Assembly (NCBI GenBank): GCA_035359995.1
Contig: DAORZT010000011.1
Coordinates: 1-55,073, forward strand
Length of the DNA: 55,073 nucleotides
From: JAKPCT01 sp029553165
GTDB lineage: Bacteria > Bacillota > UBA4882 > UBA8346
Direction of reading: 5' to 3'
Shown: in pieces, positions 1 to 8,744 of the stretch
How positions within the stretch are numbered: position 1 is the stretch's first letter
Layout: the number at the start of each line of letters is the position of its first letter
Notes under the pieces: model-generated
Database searches by the model: none
Seen by the model: the letters and a program-made list of their open reading frames with translations, nothing else
Told to the model about the DNA's origin: nothing
Translations under genes and position numbers: made by a program

Positions 1-278
1 TAGAAAATTCGTGCAAAGGAAGCTGCAATTACGCAAGAAACACCAGCAGCCTTAATGGCGATAGGGGCATGTTCACGGGAACTGCCGCAACCAAAATTCT
101 TACCGGCTACAATAATCTCACCGGGTTTTACTTTTGATGCAAATGTAGGATCGGCATCTTCCATACAATGAGCGGCCAGTTCTTTAGGGTCACTTGTATT
201 TAAATAACGTGCCGGAATGATCAAATCGGTGTCAACATCGTTGCCAAAACGCCAAGTTTTTCCTTTTAAAATACTCAT
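1..278 (-). CDS. leuD: 3-isopropylmalate dehydratase small subunit, partial (3' end outside window)
   Basis: Small (swivel) subunit that pairs with LeuC to isomerise 2- and 3-isopropylmalate in leucine synthesis. About 92 residues are visible, starting MSILKGKTWRFGNDVDTDLI; the family's DTDxIIPARYL and FGCGSSREHAP segments are both present. The ATG overlaps the leuC stop as ATGA, so the two subunits are translationally coupled. The end lies beyond base 1. Identification rests on family motifs plus the leuC neighbour and is secure. Confidence 0.95.
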   Translation of the reverse strand, partial: MSILKGKTWRFGNDVDTDLIIPARYLNTSDPKELAAHCMEDADPTFASKVKPGEIIVAGKNFGCGSSREHAPIAIKAAGVSCVIAASFARIF

Positions 279-1543
279 TTTACTCCAACCTCCTCAGGTC
301 CAGCGATTTTTCCAGCGATAGCAGATGCAGCAGCAATTGCAGGTCCTGCCAAATAGACTTCGCTTTCGGGATGACCCATCCGGCCAACGAAATTACGGTT
401 GGTGGTGGCAATCGCCCGTTCGCCTTTGGCTAAGATTCCCATATGACCGCCAAGGCAAGGACCACAAGTAGGAGTCGAGATTGCGGCACCGGCATCCATG
501 AAGATATCAAATAGGCCTTCGTGCATTGCTTGGCGCCATACTGCCTGCGTTCCTGGGATAATTAAGAGACGGACATTGGGGTTGACCCGTTTGCCTTTTA
601 ATACGGCAGCTGCTACCCGTAGATCTTCAATTCGGCCATTGGTACAGGAACCGATCACTGCCTGATCGATCGTGACATTACCACATTGGGAAAGAGGTTT
701 GGTATTCTCGGGTAGATGTGGGAAGGCGATTTGTGGTTCAAGGTCCGAGAGATCCCATTCATATACTTCAGAGTATTTAGCATCAGCATCACTTTCGTAA
801 ACGGTAAATTTGCGGTTGGTCCGCGGTTTTACATAGGCGATGGTCTTTTGGTCAACGGCAAAGATACCGTTTTTAGCACCGGCTTCAATTGCCATATTGG
901 CCATTGTAAAACGGCCATCCATTGAGAGTTCGCTGATGGTTTCACCGGTGAATTCCATCGCTTTGTATAAAGCGCCGTCTACCCCGATTTTACCGATGGT
1001 ATAGAGAATAATGTCCTTACCTCCGACCCAACGAGGCAGTTTACCATAATAAATAAATTTGATGCTTTCCGGCACTTTAAACCAGGCTTCTCCCAGAGCC
1101 ATACCTGCTGCCATATCGGTACTGCCTACTCCGGTAGAGAACGCTCCAAGTGCGCCATAGGTACAAGTATGAGAGTCGGCACCGATTACTAAGTCACCGG
1201 GGATTACCAATCCTTTTTCGGGAAGCAGGCAGTGTTCGACTCCCATCTCTCCGACTTCAAAATAGTTGACGATACCGAACTTACGTGCAAATTCGCGGAC
1301 AGTTTTAACTTGTTCAGCGGATTTGATATCTTTGTTGGGAGTGAAGTGATCCGGAACTAAAGCAATCTTTTCCTGATCAAAAACTTTATCGACACCAATC
1401 TTTTCAAATTCTTTGATGGCGACCGGCGCTGTAATGTCATTGCCAAGGACCATATCAACTTTAGCGTTGATCAGTTCACCTGGAACAACAGATTCTTTAC
1501 CGGCATGGGCTGCCAGTATCTTTTCGGTAATTGTCATACCCAT
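275..1543 (-). CDS. leuC: 3-isopropylmalate dehydratase large subunit
   Basis: Aconitase-fold large subunit of isopropylmalate isomerase, carrying the 4Fe-4S cluster. The cluster cysteines are visible in VIGSCTNGR and in TPTCGPCLGG. At 422 residues it is the short form (archaeal, thermophile and clostridial type, shared with homoaconitase-like enzymes) rather than the ~466-residue enterobacterial form. The ATG at 1543 has AGAGGTG eight bases upstream and overlaps the stop of the preceding methyltransferase gene as TAATG. leuD follows with an ATGA overlap, so the three genes form one unit. A homoaconitase-like activity cannot be excluded from sequence alone, but leucine synthesis is the likeliest role. 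Confidence 0.95.
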   Translation of the reverse strand: MGMTITEKILAAHAGKESVVPGELINAKVDMVLGNDITAPVAIKEFEKIGVDKVFDQEKIALVPDHFTPNKDIKSAEQVKTVREFARKFGIVNYFEVGEMGVEHCLLPEKGLVIPGDLVIGADSHTCTYGALGAFSTGVGSTDMAAGMALGEAWFKVPESIKFIYYGKLPRWVGGKDIILYTIGKIGVDGALYKAMEFTGETISELSMDGRFTMANMAIEAGAKNGIFAVDQKTIAYVKPRTNRKFTVYESDADAKYSEVYEWDLSDLEPQIAFPHLPENTKPLSQCGNVTIDQAVIGSCTNGRIEDLRVAAAVLKGKRVNPNVRLLIIPGTQAVWRQAMHEGLFDIFMDAGAAISTPTCGPCLGGHMGILAKGERAIATTNRNFVGRMGHPESEVYLAGPAIAAASAIAGKIAGPEEVGVK

Positions 1544-2430
1544 TAGTGGTTCACCTCTTTATTGTAATTATTTTTATTCCTTTTTATGGTTGGTGGTTTG
1601 GTCCCAACCGCTAAAAACATTGGTATTTCAACCAGGGTGCCGGATTTACTTGATGTACGGCAATTGCAACCCAGATCGGTGACTTCAATCGCTGTAAAAC
1701 CGGCTTCCTGGAGCCATCCTTTAATCTCGGCGCGTTCAAAACCGAGCCAAAGGTCGGATTTCTCTTCTTTGAGCCATTTATAGTTATGAAGATCGATATC
1801 AGTGATGATTGCTTTGCCGTCGGGCTTAACTACCCGAAACATCTCTTTGATGGCCAGTGAAGGTTCTAGAATATGATGGAGTAACAGATTGGCATAGACC
1901 AGATCTTGAGAATTGTCATTAAGCGGGAGATCATGGGCATCGCCTTCTATCAGGATTACATTATTGAGATTGTGACTTAAAAAGTCTTTCCTGGCTACCT
2001 CCAGCATCGCCGGCGAGGAGTCAAGCGCCCAGACTTTCTTAGCATACTGAGCAAGAGTATGAGCCAAATAACCGGTACCGGTACCGATATCGGCGACTTC
2101 AAAACCGGGTTTGGGGGTGAATTTGGCAATCAACATTTCCCTTAAGGCGTTACCATAACAACCTTTGCGTAATTCATCATAAACCGGAGCTACTTGTTCA
2201 AAATAAGCTTGGTTTTGATCCTCAATCAAAGAGTAATCGCGGGAATTACCTTCGGACATCCATTGTAACAGGGCGGATTTTGAAAACCGCCACTCCCGGC
2301 CTACTTTACGTGCCGGAATGTTTTCTTCCCGTAGTAATTTTAAAAAAGTTTTGGTACTAACCTGAAATAATTGACTGGCTTCCTCAAGTGTTAATACTTC
2401 TTTATTTTCGATGGATTGTTGCTCGCTCAT
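1543..2430 (-). CDS. Excisionase-type HTH domain fused to SAM-dependent methyltransferase
   Basis: Residues about 12-62 form a MerR/excisionase-type DNA-binding domain (LTLEEASQLFQVS, then ARKVGREWRFSKSALLQWM). Residues about 75-285 are a class I methyltransferase of the Methyltransf_11 type, with motif I VADIGTGTGYLA, an acidic residue ending the next strand (WALDSSP) and a GDAHDLPL segment. It should bind DNA and SAM; the methyl acceptor is unknown. It is the first gene of the leuCD unit: its TAA overlaps the leuC ATG. GGGGAT precedes its ATG. HTH-methyltransferase fusions of the ArsR type are known, and this excisionase-type version may be a SAM-responsive regulator, but that is inference. 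Confidence 0.85.
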   Translation of the reverse strand: MSEQQSIENKEVLTLEEASQLFQVSTKTFLKLLREENIPARKVGREWRFSKSALLQWMSEGNSRDYSLIEDQNQAYFEQVAPVYDELRKGCYGNALREMLIAKFTPKPGFEVADIGTGTGYLAHTLAQYAKKVWALDSSPAMLEVARKDFLSHNLNNVILIEGDAHDLPLNDNSQDLVYANLLLHHILEPSLAIKEMFRVVKPDGKAIITDIDLHNYKWLKEEKSDLWLGFERAEIKGWLQEAGFTAIEVTDLGCNCRTSSKSGTLVEIPMFLAVGTKPPTIKRNKNNYNKEVNH

Positions 2431-2473
2431 GTCTATCCCCGTTAATTGTTAGTTTGAATATAGGATATAATTA

Positions 2474-2501
2474 ATTATAGGATAAAACTGCTAAAAGTCA
2501 A
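2474..2501 (-). promoter_or_regulatory. Sigma-A promoter of the HTH-methyltransferase-leuCD unit
   Basis: On the minus strand TTGACT (2501-2496), 16 bases, then TATAAT (2479-2474). It lies about 45 bases upstream of the fusion-gene ATG. Close to consensus; experimentally untested. Confidence 0.7.
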
Positions 2502-2508
2502 GAATTAA

Positions 2509-2540
2509 ATTCTCTTATATTCTCTTAAATTCTCTTAATT
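2509..2540 (-). repeat. Three 10-bp-phased direct repeats upstream of the leu-unit promoter
   Basis: On the minus strand TAAGAGAATT, TAAGAGAATA and TAAGAGAATT lie head to tail with a period of exactly 10 bp, ending about 8 bases upstream of the -35 box. One-helical-turn spacing puts all copies on the same DNA face, as expected for cooperative binding of a small HTH protein. The likeliest ligand is the excisionase-type HTH encoded just downstream (inference). Confidence 0.6.
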
Positions 2541-2599
2541 ACCATTAGATTCAAAAATCAGATTTAAAAAAAACACTAATGCAACTTTTAAACATGGCT

Positions 2600-2628
2600 T
2601 TGCGTTCTAATAAAGATAGACAAATAAT
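2600..2628 (+). promoter_or_regulatory. Possible promoter of the ftsEX cluster
   Basis: TTGCGT, 17 bases, AATAAT, about 130 bases upstream of ftsE. It is the best sigma-A-like match in the 328-base gap 2431-2758, which otherwise holds only the divergent leu-unit promoter and its repeats. Weak consensus. Confidence 0.3.
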
Positions 2629-2758
2629 TTGGTTTTCTGAAATTTTTGGTTAGGTCGCAATTTTATGGAATACAAAAACAGGAAGGATAATGGTTTCTGA
2701 TGTCGAAAATATTGAAAAAATAAGCTTTATCGGGATACTAACTTTGAGGTGACTTAAG

Positions 2759-3445
2759 TTGATACAATTTCAGGGAGTATCAAAAGTATATAATAATGGT
2801 GTTGTCGCACTTAGTGATATTAATATAAATATTGAGAAGGGCGAGTTTGTTTTTTTGGTTGGACCCAGTGGAGCAGGGAAAACAACTTTTATGAAGTTAA
2901 TTATCCGGCGGGAACTGCCCACTTCCGGGATGATTTATGTAGCCAATAAAAACTTAAATAAGATGAAATTAGGAGAAGTTCCATACTTCAGGCGTAATAT
3001 TGGTTTTATTTTTCAGGATTTCAAATTGTTACCCAATAAGACCGTCTTTGAGAATGTTTCGTTTGCGTTAGAGGTGATCGAAGCCTCCCAACGTGAAATA
3101 TCCCGTCAGGTCCCGGCAGTGTTGGAGTTGGTTGGATTAAAGGATAAAGCGCATATTTTCCCTTCGGAGTTATCAGGTGGAGAACAGCAACGTGTCTCAT
3201 TGGCGCGTTCAATCGTTAACCGTCCTCATTTGTTACTGGCTGATGAACCTACCGGTAATTTAGATCCGGAGACTTCATGGGGATTGATGGATTTATTGTT
3301 GGAGATTAATAAACGGGGGACGACAATCATTATGTCGACTCATAACAAGGGGATTGTTGATCGGATGCGCAAACGGGTGATTGCCTTAGATGCCGGAAAG
3401 ATGATTCGCGACGAACAGAAAGGGGTATACGGAGTTGAAGGTTAA
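2759..3445 (+). CDS. ftsE: Cell-division ABC ATPase FtsE
   Basis: Cytoplasmic ATPase of the FtsEX complex, which gates cell-wall hydrolases at the septum. All ABC motifs are intact: Walker A GPSGAGKT (35-42), Q-loop IFQD (84-87), signature LSGGEQ (138-143) and Walker B LLLADE (158-163). The 228-residue length is typical. The start is TTG with GAGGTGA just upstream; no ATG fits the family N-terminus. ftsX overlaps its end by 11 bases. It heads a cluster running to the YibQ-like gene, and FtsE is assigned over a generic transporter ATPase because of ftsX and the hydrolase next door. Confidence 0.95.
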   Translation: MIQFQGVSKVYNNGVVALSDININIEKGEFVFLVGPSGAGKTTFMKLIIRRELPTSGMIYVANKNLNKMKLGEVPYFRRNIGFIFQDFKLLPNKTVFENVSFALEVIEASQREISRQVPAVLELVGLKDKAHIFPSELSGGEQQRVSLARSIVNRPHLLLADEPTGNLDPETSWGLMDLLLEINKRGTTIIMSTHNKGIVDRMRKRVIALDAGKMIRDEQKGVYGVEG

Positions 3446-4310
3446 AACGTTCTTTTATTTCATCAAAGAAGCAACCACCGGACTGATTCGTAATGGATTG
3501 ATGTCGTTGACTTCAATTTTTACAATTACTCTGGCGCTGATCGTCTTAGGGTGTTTCTATATTGTTACAACGAACACTAATCATTTTGCCAATATGGCAA
3601 AGAGCGTGCTGGAGATCAGAGTTTACTTAAATGATAAGGCCGATTCAGTTGGCATTCAAAATAAGATTTTGTCACTTGACGGAGTTAAGGATGTCAAATT
3701 TGTATCAAAGAATGAAGGTGCTAAATGGTTAGAGAAAACTTTAGGGGTTAATGGATTAAAAAACTATTTAGCTGAAGAAAATCCATTGCCGGACATGGTG
3801 AATGTTAAATTAACTGATAAAGCAAATGTCAAGCAGTTAGCTGATGCTATTAACGCAATTGAAGGGGTCAATGAGGTTGAGTATGGCAAGACTTTCGTAG
3901 AATCGATGTTAATAATTATCCAGGTTATTTGGGTGGTTGGAATTGGACTGATCGTAATAATTGGGATGGTAGTTTTGTATATTATAGTTAATACCATCCG
4001 TTTAACGCTTTTCGCAAGACGGAAAGAGATCGAGATTATGAAGCTGGTCGGAGCGACCGATTGGTTTATTCGGTGGCCTTTTATTCTAGAAGGAGTTATG
4101 CTCGGTGCAGGGGGAGCTATAATTACGATTATTTTAATTTCAAAAGGGTATCATCTTCTCTTTCATTATATTAAGCAGTTAGCTCCATTTATTCCTTTAT
4201 TAAGTGAGCGGATGATTAATGCCGGTTTATTTTGGCTGATTTCATTGGTTGGATTAGCCTTTGGCGCAATTGGAAGTCTGTTCTCAATCAAAAGATTTTT
4301 GAAAGTTTAG
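3435..4310 (+). CDS. ftsX: Cell-division protein FtsX
   Basis: Membrane partner of FtsE; its extracytoplasmic loop transmits the ATPase cycle to a peptidoglycan hydrolase. The 291 residues show the family topology: a first membrane helix at about 22-45, a large external domain (50-165) and three C-terminal helices. The motif RRKEIEIMKLVGATDWFIRWPF is the conserved cytoplasmic segment. The start is TTG at 3435, inside the end of ftsE. The next gene, an exported coiled-coil M23 protein, is the expected effector. Confidence 0.95.
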   Translation: MKVKTFFYFIKEATTGLIRNGLMSLTSIFTITLALIVLGCFYIVTTNTNHFANMAKSVLEIRVYLNDKADSVGIQNKILSLDGVKDVKFVSKNEGAKWLEKTLGVNGLKNYLAEENPLPDMVNVKLTDKANVKQLADAINAIEGVNEVEYGKTFVESMLIIIQVIWVVGIGLIVIIGMVVLYIIVNTIRLTLFARRKEIEIMKLVGATDWFIRWPFILEGVMLGAGGAIITIILISKGYHLLFHYIKQLAPFIPLLSERMINAGLFWLISLVGLAFGAIGSLFSIKRFLKV

Positions 4311-4357
4311 AAAAGCGCATTTAGAACCGATATTTATTTGGAGGTGAGTTTTTTAAA

Positions 4358-5500
4358 ATGGCTTTTCGAATGAAACTGATATTTGGGATATTGTTATGCT
4401 TGATTATGGCGATCGGAGCTTTTGAGAGTAGTGCCGAGCAAGATATTCAGAGTCAGATCAATCAGACTAAAAATAAGATCAAACAGAAACGTAATGAAGA
4501 GAAATCGGTCCTTGGCAAACTGCTCAATACCCAGAAAGAGCTGGACAAGATCAGTAAAAATCTTAATCAGATTAACTCCCAGATGGGGACTACTGAAGAG
4601 CGAATCAAAGTTATTAAATCAGAATTACAAAAAGCTGAAGAAGAATTAAGAAAGGTAAAAAATAATGTTTCTGAACGAGAAAAAGTTCTGAATCAGAGAA
4701 TTGTTGCTATATATAAATATGGGTACCAAAGTTACCTCGAGATTTTGTTTCAAGCCAAAAATTTTGGAGATTTTGTTACCAGATTCGAACTAGTCGGGCA
4801 TTTTGTACATAAAGATTTGTATATGTTAAAAGAACTGCAGCAACGGATCAAACAAATTAATCAAAAGAAGGCAGTGATTGCTGATAAACAATCAGAATTA
4901 GAACGGGAGAAACGTATTTATTCACGCTTACAGGAGCAGACCAAAATCCAACATTCCCGGTATCTTGACCGGGTGCAGGATCATCAGGAACAGTTAGCAT
5001 CAATCCAAAAAGACCGCCGCAAATTGGAAGCGATGCTTGATGAACTGGAACGAATTTCGAAGTCAATGGAGAGTCAAATCCGTGAATATCAAAGTCGCAA
5101 TCAGGGAGTAGTTGGCTCGGGGGAATTGATATGGCCGACAACCGGACGGATCACGTCACCGTTTGGTTATCGGGTTCACCCGATTCTTAAAAAGCGTAAA
5201 TACCATTCGGGTATTGATATTGCTGCTCCGCGGGGAACTCCGATTGTTGCTGCTGACTCCGGAGTAATCATTTTCAGTGGCAATAACGGTGGTTATGGCA
5301 AGATGATCTCCATCAATCACGGAAACGGTATTTCGACTGTTTATGCTCACTGTGATGTTTTACTTGTTAGTGCAGAGCAAAAAGTATCCAAAGGCCAGCG
5401 AATCGCCTTGGTTGGTAGTACAGGATTGAGTACCGGACCACATTTACATTTTGAAGTGCGGAAAAACGGTGTTCCAACGAATCCGTTGAGTTATTTATAA
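4358..5500 (+). CDS. Exported coiled-coil M23 (LytM) peptidoglycan hydrolase, EnvC/CwlO-like role
   Basis: A signal peptide (about 1-27) is followed by a long coiled coil (30-250, rich in K, E and Q) and a C-terminal M23 domain (258-380). The zinc ligands are present: HSGID, YAHCD and HLH (362-364). E. coli EnvC has lost these ligands and only activates amidases, so this protein is probably a catalytically active endopeptidase. Its position after ftsEX, with the coiled coil needed to dock on FtsX, makes it the likely FtsEX effector. Start ATG 4358 has GGAGGTGA upstream. 47 bases separate it from ftsX. Confidence 0.9.
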   Translation: MAFRMKLIFGILLCLIMAIGAFESSAEQDIQSQINQTKNKIKQKRNEEKSVLGKLLNTQKELDKISKNLNQINSQMGTTEERIKVIKSELQKAEEELRKVKNNVSEREKVLNQRIVAIYKYGYQSYLEILFQAKNFGDFVTRFELVGHFVHKDLYMLKELQQRIKQINQKKAVIADKQSELEREKRIYSRLQEQTKIQHSRYLDRVQDHQEQLASIQKDRRKLEAMLDELERISKSMESQIREYQSRNQGVVGSGELIWPTTGRITSPFGYRVHPILKKRKYHSGIDIAAPRGTPIVAADSGVIIFSGNNGGYGKMISINHGNGISTVYAHCDVLLVSAEQKVSKGQRIALVGSTGLSTGPHLHFEVRKNGVPTNPLSYL

Positions 5501-5563
5501 TTGAATTGATATTTGTTAAGGATGTTACTCTTGGTCTAGTTGATCATAAAAGGAGCGGTGATT

Positions 5564-6874
5564 TTGTCCAAAAAATCCCGGAAACGTTTTATTTTAGTGC
5601 TTATTTTACTGTTTATTACCGCAAGTGTTATTACTTGGTGGTTCAAGAGTAATTCCGGAACAGGGCGTTATCGTGATTTTCTTACAGCGATTTATGTAAT
5701 GGGTTTTGTGAAGTTAGAATACTATCAACCTACTAGTTTGGAAAAGTTATTTAATGCTTATTGGAAAGCCGGAAATATTGAAGGAATGTTGAAATCGCTT
5801 AATGACCCTTATACCCGTTTTTTAAATAAAACAGAATTTGCGGAACTGAAAAAAGAAACGAAGGGTTCGTTTGGTGGCATCGGGATTTATTTAATACCTA
5901 AAGAAAATGAATTATTAATATCGTCAGTAGTGGAGAATACTCCTGGTCACAGAGCGGGACTGCAACAGGGAGACCGGATCATAGCAGTAGGGGAGATTCC
6001 AGTAGAAAAACTGGGCACCGAGGGAGCAGTTGCCAAGATCAGAGGGCCAGCCGGAACGGAATTGTCGTTAACCATTGTCCGTGGTGAAGGTGCTAACCGG
6101 CGGCAATTTACGATTCAAATTGTTCGCGAAAATATAGTGATTCCAACTGTAAATTTAAAGATCGAATCGGATTCGGTAATTGGTAACTATGCAGTACTAA
6201 AGATTCAACAATTTTCAGAAACGACTGCTGATGATGTAAAACAAAAGTTGCAAGAAGTGAATGATCATGCCTGTAAAGCTTTGATCTTGGATCTAAGGGC
6301 AAATCCGGGCGGACTGTTAGATGCGGCGATCAAAGTTGTGAGCCAATTTTTACCGAGTAATACAGCGGTTATTCATGTGTTTCGCAAAGGAATTCCAATA
6401 AATACCTATAACACAAAGAATAATGGTGATTTTACCCGAATACCAATGGTAGTATTGGTCGATCATTGGAGTGCCAGCGCTTCAGAGATCGTTGCCGGAG
6501 CGTTAAAAGACCAAAACCGGGCGAAGTTGATTGGTACCAATACTTACGGTAAAGATTTAATCCAACAGATCAAGGAACTTCCGGGTGGAGTTGGAGTATC
6601 AATAACAATAGCCAGTTACTTAACCTCTGGAAAAGTAAATATTCACCGGGTAGGGATTAAACCACACCGGACTATTGAAATTCCAGGCGCATTAGATGAG
6701 TTAATGGAGCAAGGGAATCCGCAGAAATACTTGATGATGCAGGAGATGCAGGAGAAAGAGGCAATTAAAGCATTACGCCAGGAAATACTGCATATTGCTC
6801 CAACAACAGGATTTAACCGGTTTAAAAATAACTATTTGAATGAGCTGGATTCCTGGATTCGTAAAACTGCTTGA
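5564..6874 (+). CDS. C-terminal processing serine protease (S41, CtpA/CtpB-like)
   Basis: Membrane-anchored S41 protease: one N-terminal helix (about 8-27 after the chosen start), a PDZ domain (about 100-185) and the catalytic fold. The serine/lysine pair follows the Tsp spacing exactly: Ser305 in SASASEI, Asp316 and Lys330 in TYGKDL (+11 and +25). Start TTG 5564 (MSKKSRK) is chosen because AGGAGCGGTG ends three bases upstream; an in-frame TTG at 5540 lacks such a site. Bacillus also keeps a Ctp protease near ftsEX. Likely substrates are envelope hydrolases or regulators, not readable from sequence. Confidence 0.9.
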   Translation: MSKKSRKRFILVLILLFITASVITWWFKSNSGTGRYRDFLTAIYVMGFVKLEYYQPTSLEKLFNAYWKAGNIEGMLKSLNDPYTRFLNKTEFAELKKETKGSFGGIGIYLIPKENELLISSVVENTPGHRAGLQQGDRIIAVGEIPVEKLGTEGAVAKIRGPAGTELSLTIVRGEGANRRQFTIQIVRENIVIPTVNLKIESDSVIGNYAVLKIQQFSETTADDVKQKLQEVNDHACKALILDLRANPGGLLDAAIKVVSQFLPSNTAVIHVFRKGIPINTYNTKNNGDFTRIPMVVLVDHWSASASEIVAGALKDQNRAKLIGTNTYGKDLIQQIKELPGGVGVSITIASYLTSGKVNIHRVGIKPHRTIEIPGALDELMEQGNPQKYLMMQEMQEKEAIKALRQEILHIAPTTGFNRFKNNYLNELDSWIRKTA

Positions 6875-6924
6875 AGCTGAATGATTAGCCACGATTTAAA
6901 TCTTTCTATTAAGGAAGTGAAACA

Positions 6925-8397
6925 ATGCAGCCGTTATCGCCAAGTTTTAAAGCGGCCTGCTTTTTTTATCTTGGATTTGCAGCCATTTTATTGATGGTCA
7001 ATTTGGGATATGCATCTGGATTAACTGCTCAGGTTGTTTCACCAACTGATCAGGCTGATAGAATCCGGTTATCGCCGGAACAACTGATCGATTTCAATAA
7101 TGATATCTTTAAATTGTGGCATCAGGTCTTAAGGGAAAAGTCGGACCAAAGCTTGTTTAAAGAGCAGGAAACCAAGTTGCGGACCAAAAAAGTATTTGGC
7201 AGTTATGAGATCAGTTGGGCGTTCACCAAAGAACGAATTGAATTGCCTGTTGCACTGTCAGAAGCGGATTTAGTAACTCTGGGCTTAGAATGGAAAAAGC
7301 TTGCCCAGAAACAAGGGATGAATTCCCCAAAATTAGCTTGGGGTTATAATGATAATCGCTTATGGTTAAAAATCTATAATGATGTTCAAGTTATAACGGG
7401 AACAAAACGGCTTACGGTACCAATTGCGGAACTACTCATCATTCAACCTTTAACAGAGACGAGCAATAATGAGTGGGATTGGAGAGGATTATTCCCAAAA
7501 AGCCAGCCGGATCTACATACTATTGCCGAAAAACCGGTTGACAGTAAACCAATAGTATCAGAAGATAAAAGTAAAAAGACGGACACCAAACCCAAAACAG
7601 AGATTCCTAAACCTATTATACCAAAGGAAGGCAGTCAAATTGCCAGTAATAGTAAACCACTGGTTTTACCGCCATTGATCGATTCAAAACCGGTCCCCAA
7701 ACCGGTCCAGCCTTCGATACCGCTGCCGGTTAAGCCAAAAGCTAAAGTGGCAATTATCATTGACGATGTTGGTTTTGTGCGTGAACCGGCTGATCGGATG
7801 TTACAGGTTCCGACCCGGCTGACTTGGGCGATATTACCATTAAGTCCTTATGGAATTGAATATGCTAAAGCTGCTTTTGAACGTGGGTTTGAGATTATTC
7901 TGCATCAACCGTTAGAACCCTTGGATACCAGAGAGGATCCAGGACCGGGATTGATCCGCCGGGATTGGACACCGGATGAAATCCGACGCCAGTTTGAGCT
8001 TAATATAAGTGGAATTCCTTATATTAAAGGGATCAATAATCATATGGGATCAGCCGGGACAATGGATGAGTATTTAATGGAACAGCTAATGCAGTTGCTG
8101 AAGGAGAAAAAACTCTTTTTCATTGATAGTTTCACCAGTAATAAATCGGTTGCCGGAAGATTGGCGCGGAAGCACGCGGTTCCTTTTGGGAAACGGGCGA
8201 TCTTTATTGATCATTATTCAGATTATAATTCGAAGAAACAAGCGTTACGCCAGTTGATTAAGGTTGCTTTGAAGAATGGTACGGCAATTGGGATTGGGCA
8301 TGTCCGCGATGGTACTGCTGAAGCAATTGAAGAGATGCTGCCGGAATTTATTAAAGCAGGAATTGAAATTGTCCCAGTATCCGAATTGGTTAGATAA
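6925..8397 (+). CDS. Divergent polysaccharide deacetylase, YibQ-like (DUF610)
   Basis: An N-terminal membrane or signal segment (about 10-31), a globular region (45-190), a Pro/Lys-rich linker (195-270), then a DUF610 domain from about 272 (KAKVAIIIDDVGF, LHQPLEP, KGINNHMGS, IGIGHVR). The family is a NodB-fold offshoot found mainly in diderm bacteria, often beside envC; its substrate is undefined. It is the last gene of the ftsE cluster, 50 bases after the protease and before a strong terminator. ATG 6925 follows AAGGAAGTG. Confidence 0.85.
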   Translation: MQPLSPSFKAACFFYLGFAAILLMVNLGYASGLTAQVVSPTDQADRIRLSPEQLIDFNNDIFKLWHQVLREKSDQSLFKEQETKLRTKKVFGSYEISWAFTKERIELPVALSEADLVTLGLEWKKLAQKQGMNSPKLAWGYNDNRLWLKIYNDVQVITGTKRLTVPIAELLIIQPLTETSNNEWDWRGLFPKSQPDLHTIAEKPVDSKPIVSEDKSKKTDTKPKTEIPKPIIPKEGSQIASNSKPLVLPPLIDSKPVPKPVQPSIPLPVKPKAKVAIIIDDVGFVREPADRMLQVPTRLTWAILPLSPYGIEYAKAAFERGFEIILHQPLEPLDTREDPGPGLIRRDWTPDEIRRQFELNISGIPYIKGINNHMGSAGTMDEYLMEQLMQLLKEKKLFFIDSFTSNKSVAGRLARKHAVPFGKRAIFIDHYSDYNSKKQALRQLIKVALKNGTAIGIGHVRDGTAEAIEEMLPEFIKAGIEIVPVSELVR

Positions 8398-8412
8398 AAG
8401 TTATGGTAGTCT

Positions 8413-8440
8413 AAAAAAACCCGGGTAACCGGGTTTTTTT
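8413..8440 (+). terminator. Intrinsic terminator of the ftsE cluster
   Basis: Perfect 12-bp stem (AAAAAAACCCGG / CCGGGTTTTTTT) with a GTAA loop. The symmetrical A and T tracts would let it work in both directions. Confidence 0.9.
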
Positions 8441-8481
8441 ATGGATTAGATTTAATAAAAAAGTAAAATAATTAAACCTGA

Positions 8482-8607
8482 AGACCTTTTCGGTTAGGAA
8501 CATATCATTTTGATGAGCTTCATGCTCAAAACTATATATTATCCAGCGCGGGTTATGTTAAACATGTCATACCCTATTTGGACCGTTTTATTTTGGAGCA
8601 AGCGTAG
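8482..8607 (+). other. Possible decayed coding fragment without start codon
   Basis: Within the 347-base gap between the YibQ-like gene and uvrB, one frame stays open for 41 codons and reads as convincing protein (HFDELHAQNY, SSAGYVKHVI, PYLDRFILEQA) but has no ATG, GTG or TTG near its 5' end and no ribosome site. It may be the tail of a lost gene. I do not recognise the family. Apart from this, the gap holds only the terminator at its left end and the SOS box at its right. Confidence 0.25.
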
Positions 8608-8700
8608 GAGAAAAAGATAATCGCTGGTTTTTTATGGGACTGGGAAAAATATTTTAAACAAACAATGGTTAATTCAAAAAAGGATTATTATTCAATATGT

Positions 8701-8714
8701 CGAATATATGTTCG
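8701..8714 (+). promoter_or_regulatory. LexA/DinR SOS box upstream of uvrB
   Basis: CGAATATATGTTCG matches the Gram-positive DinR/LexA consensus CGAACRNRYGTTYG at 13 of 14 positions. It lies 31 bases upstream of the chosen uvrB start, so uvrBA would be induced by DNA damage. Its presence argues that translation does not begin at the ATG at 8697. Confidence 0.75.
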
Positions 8715-8744
8715 GGATGTTTTTTGAGACAGAGGTGTTGGCAG

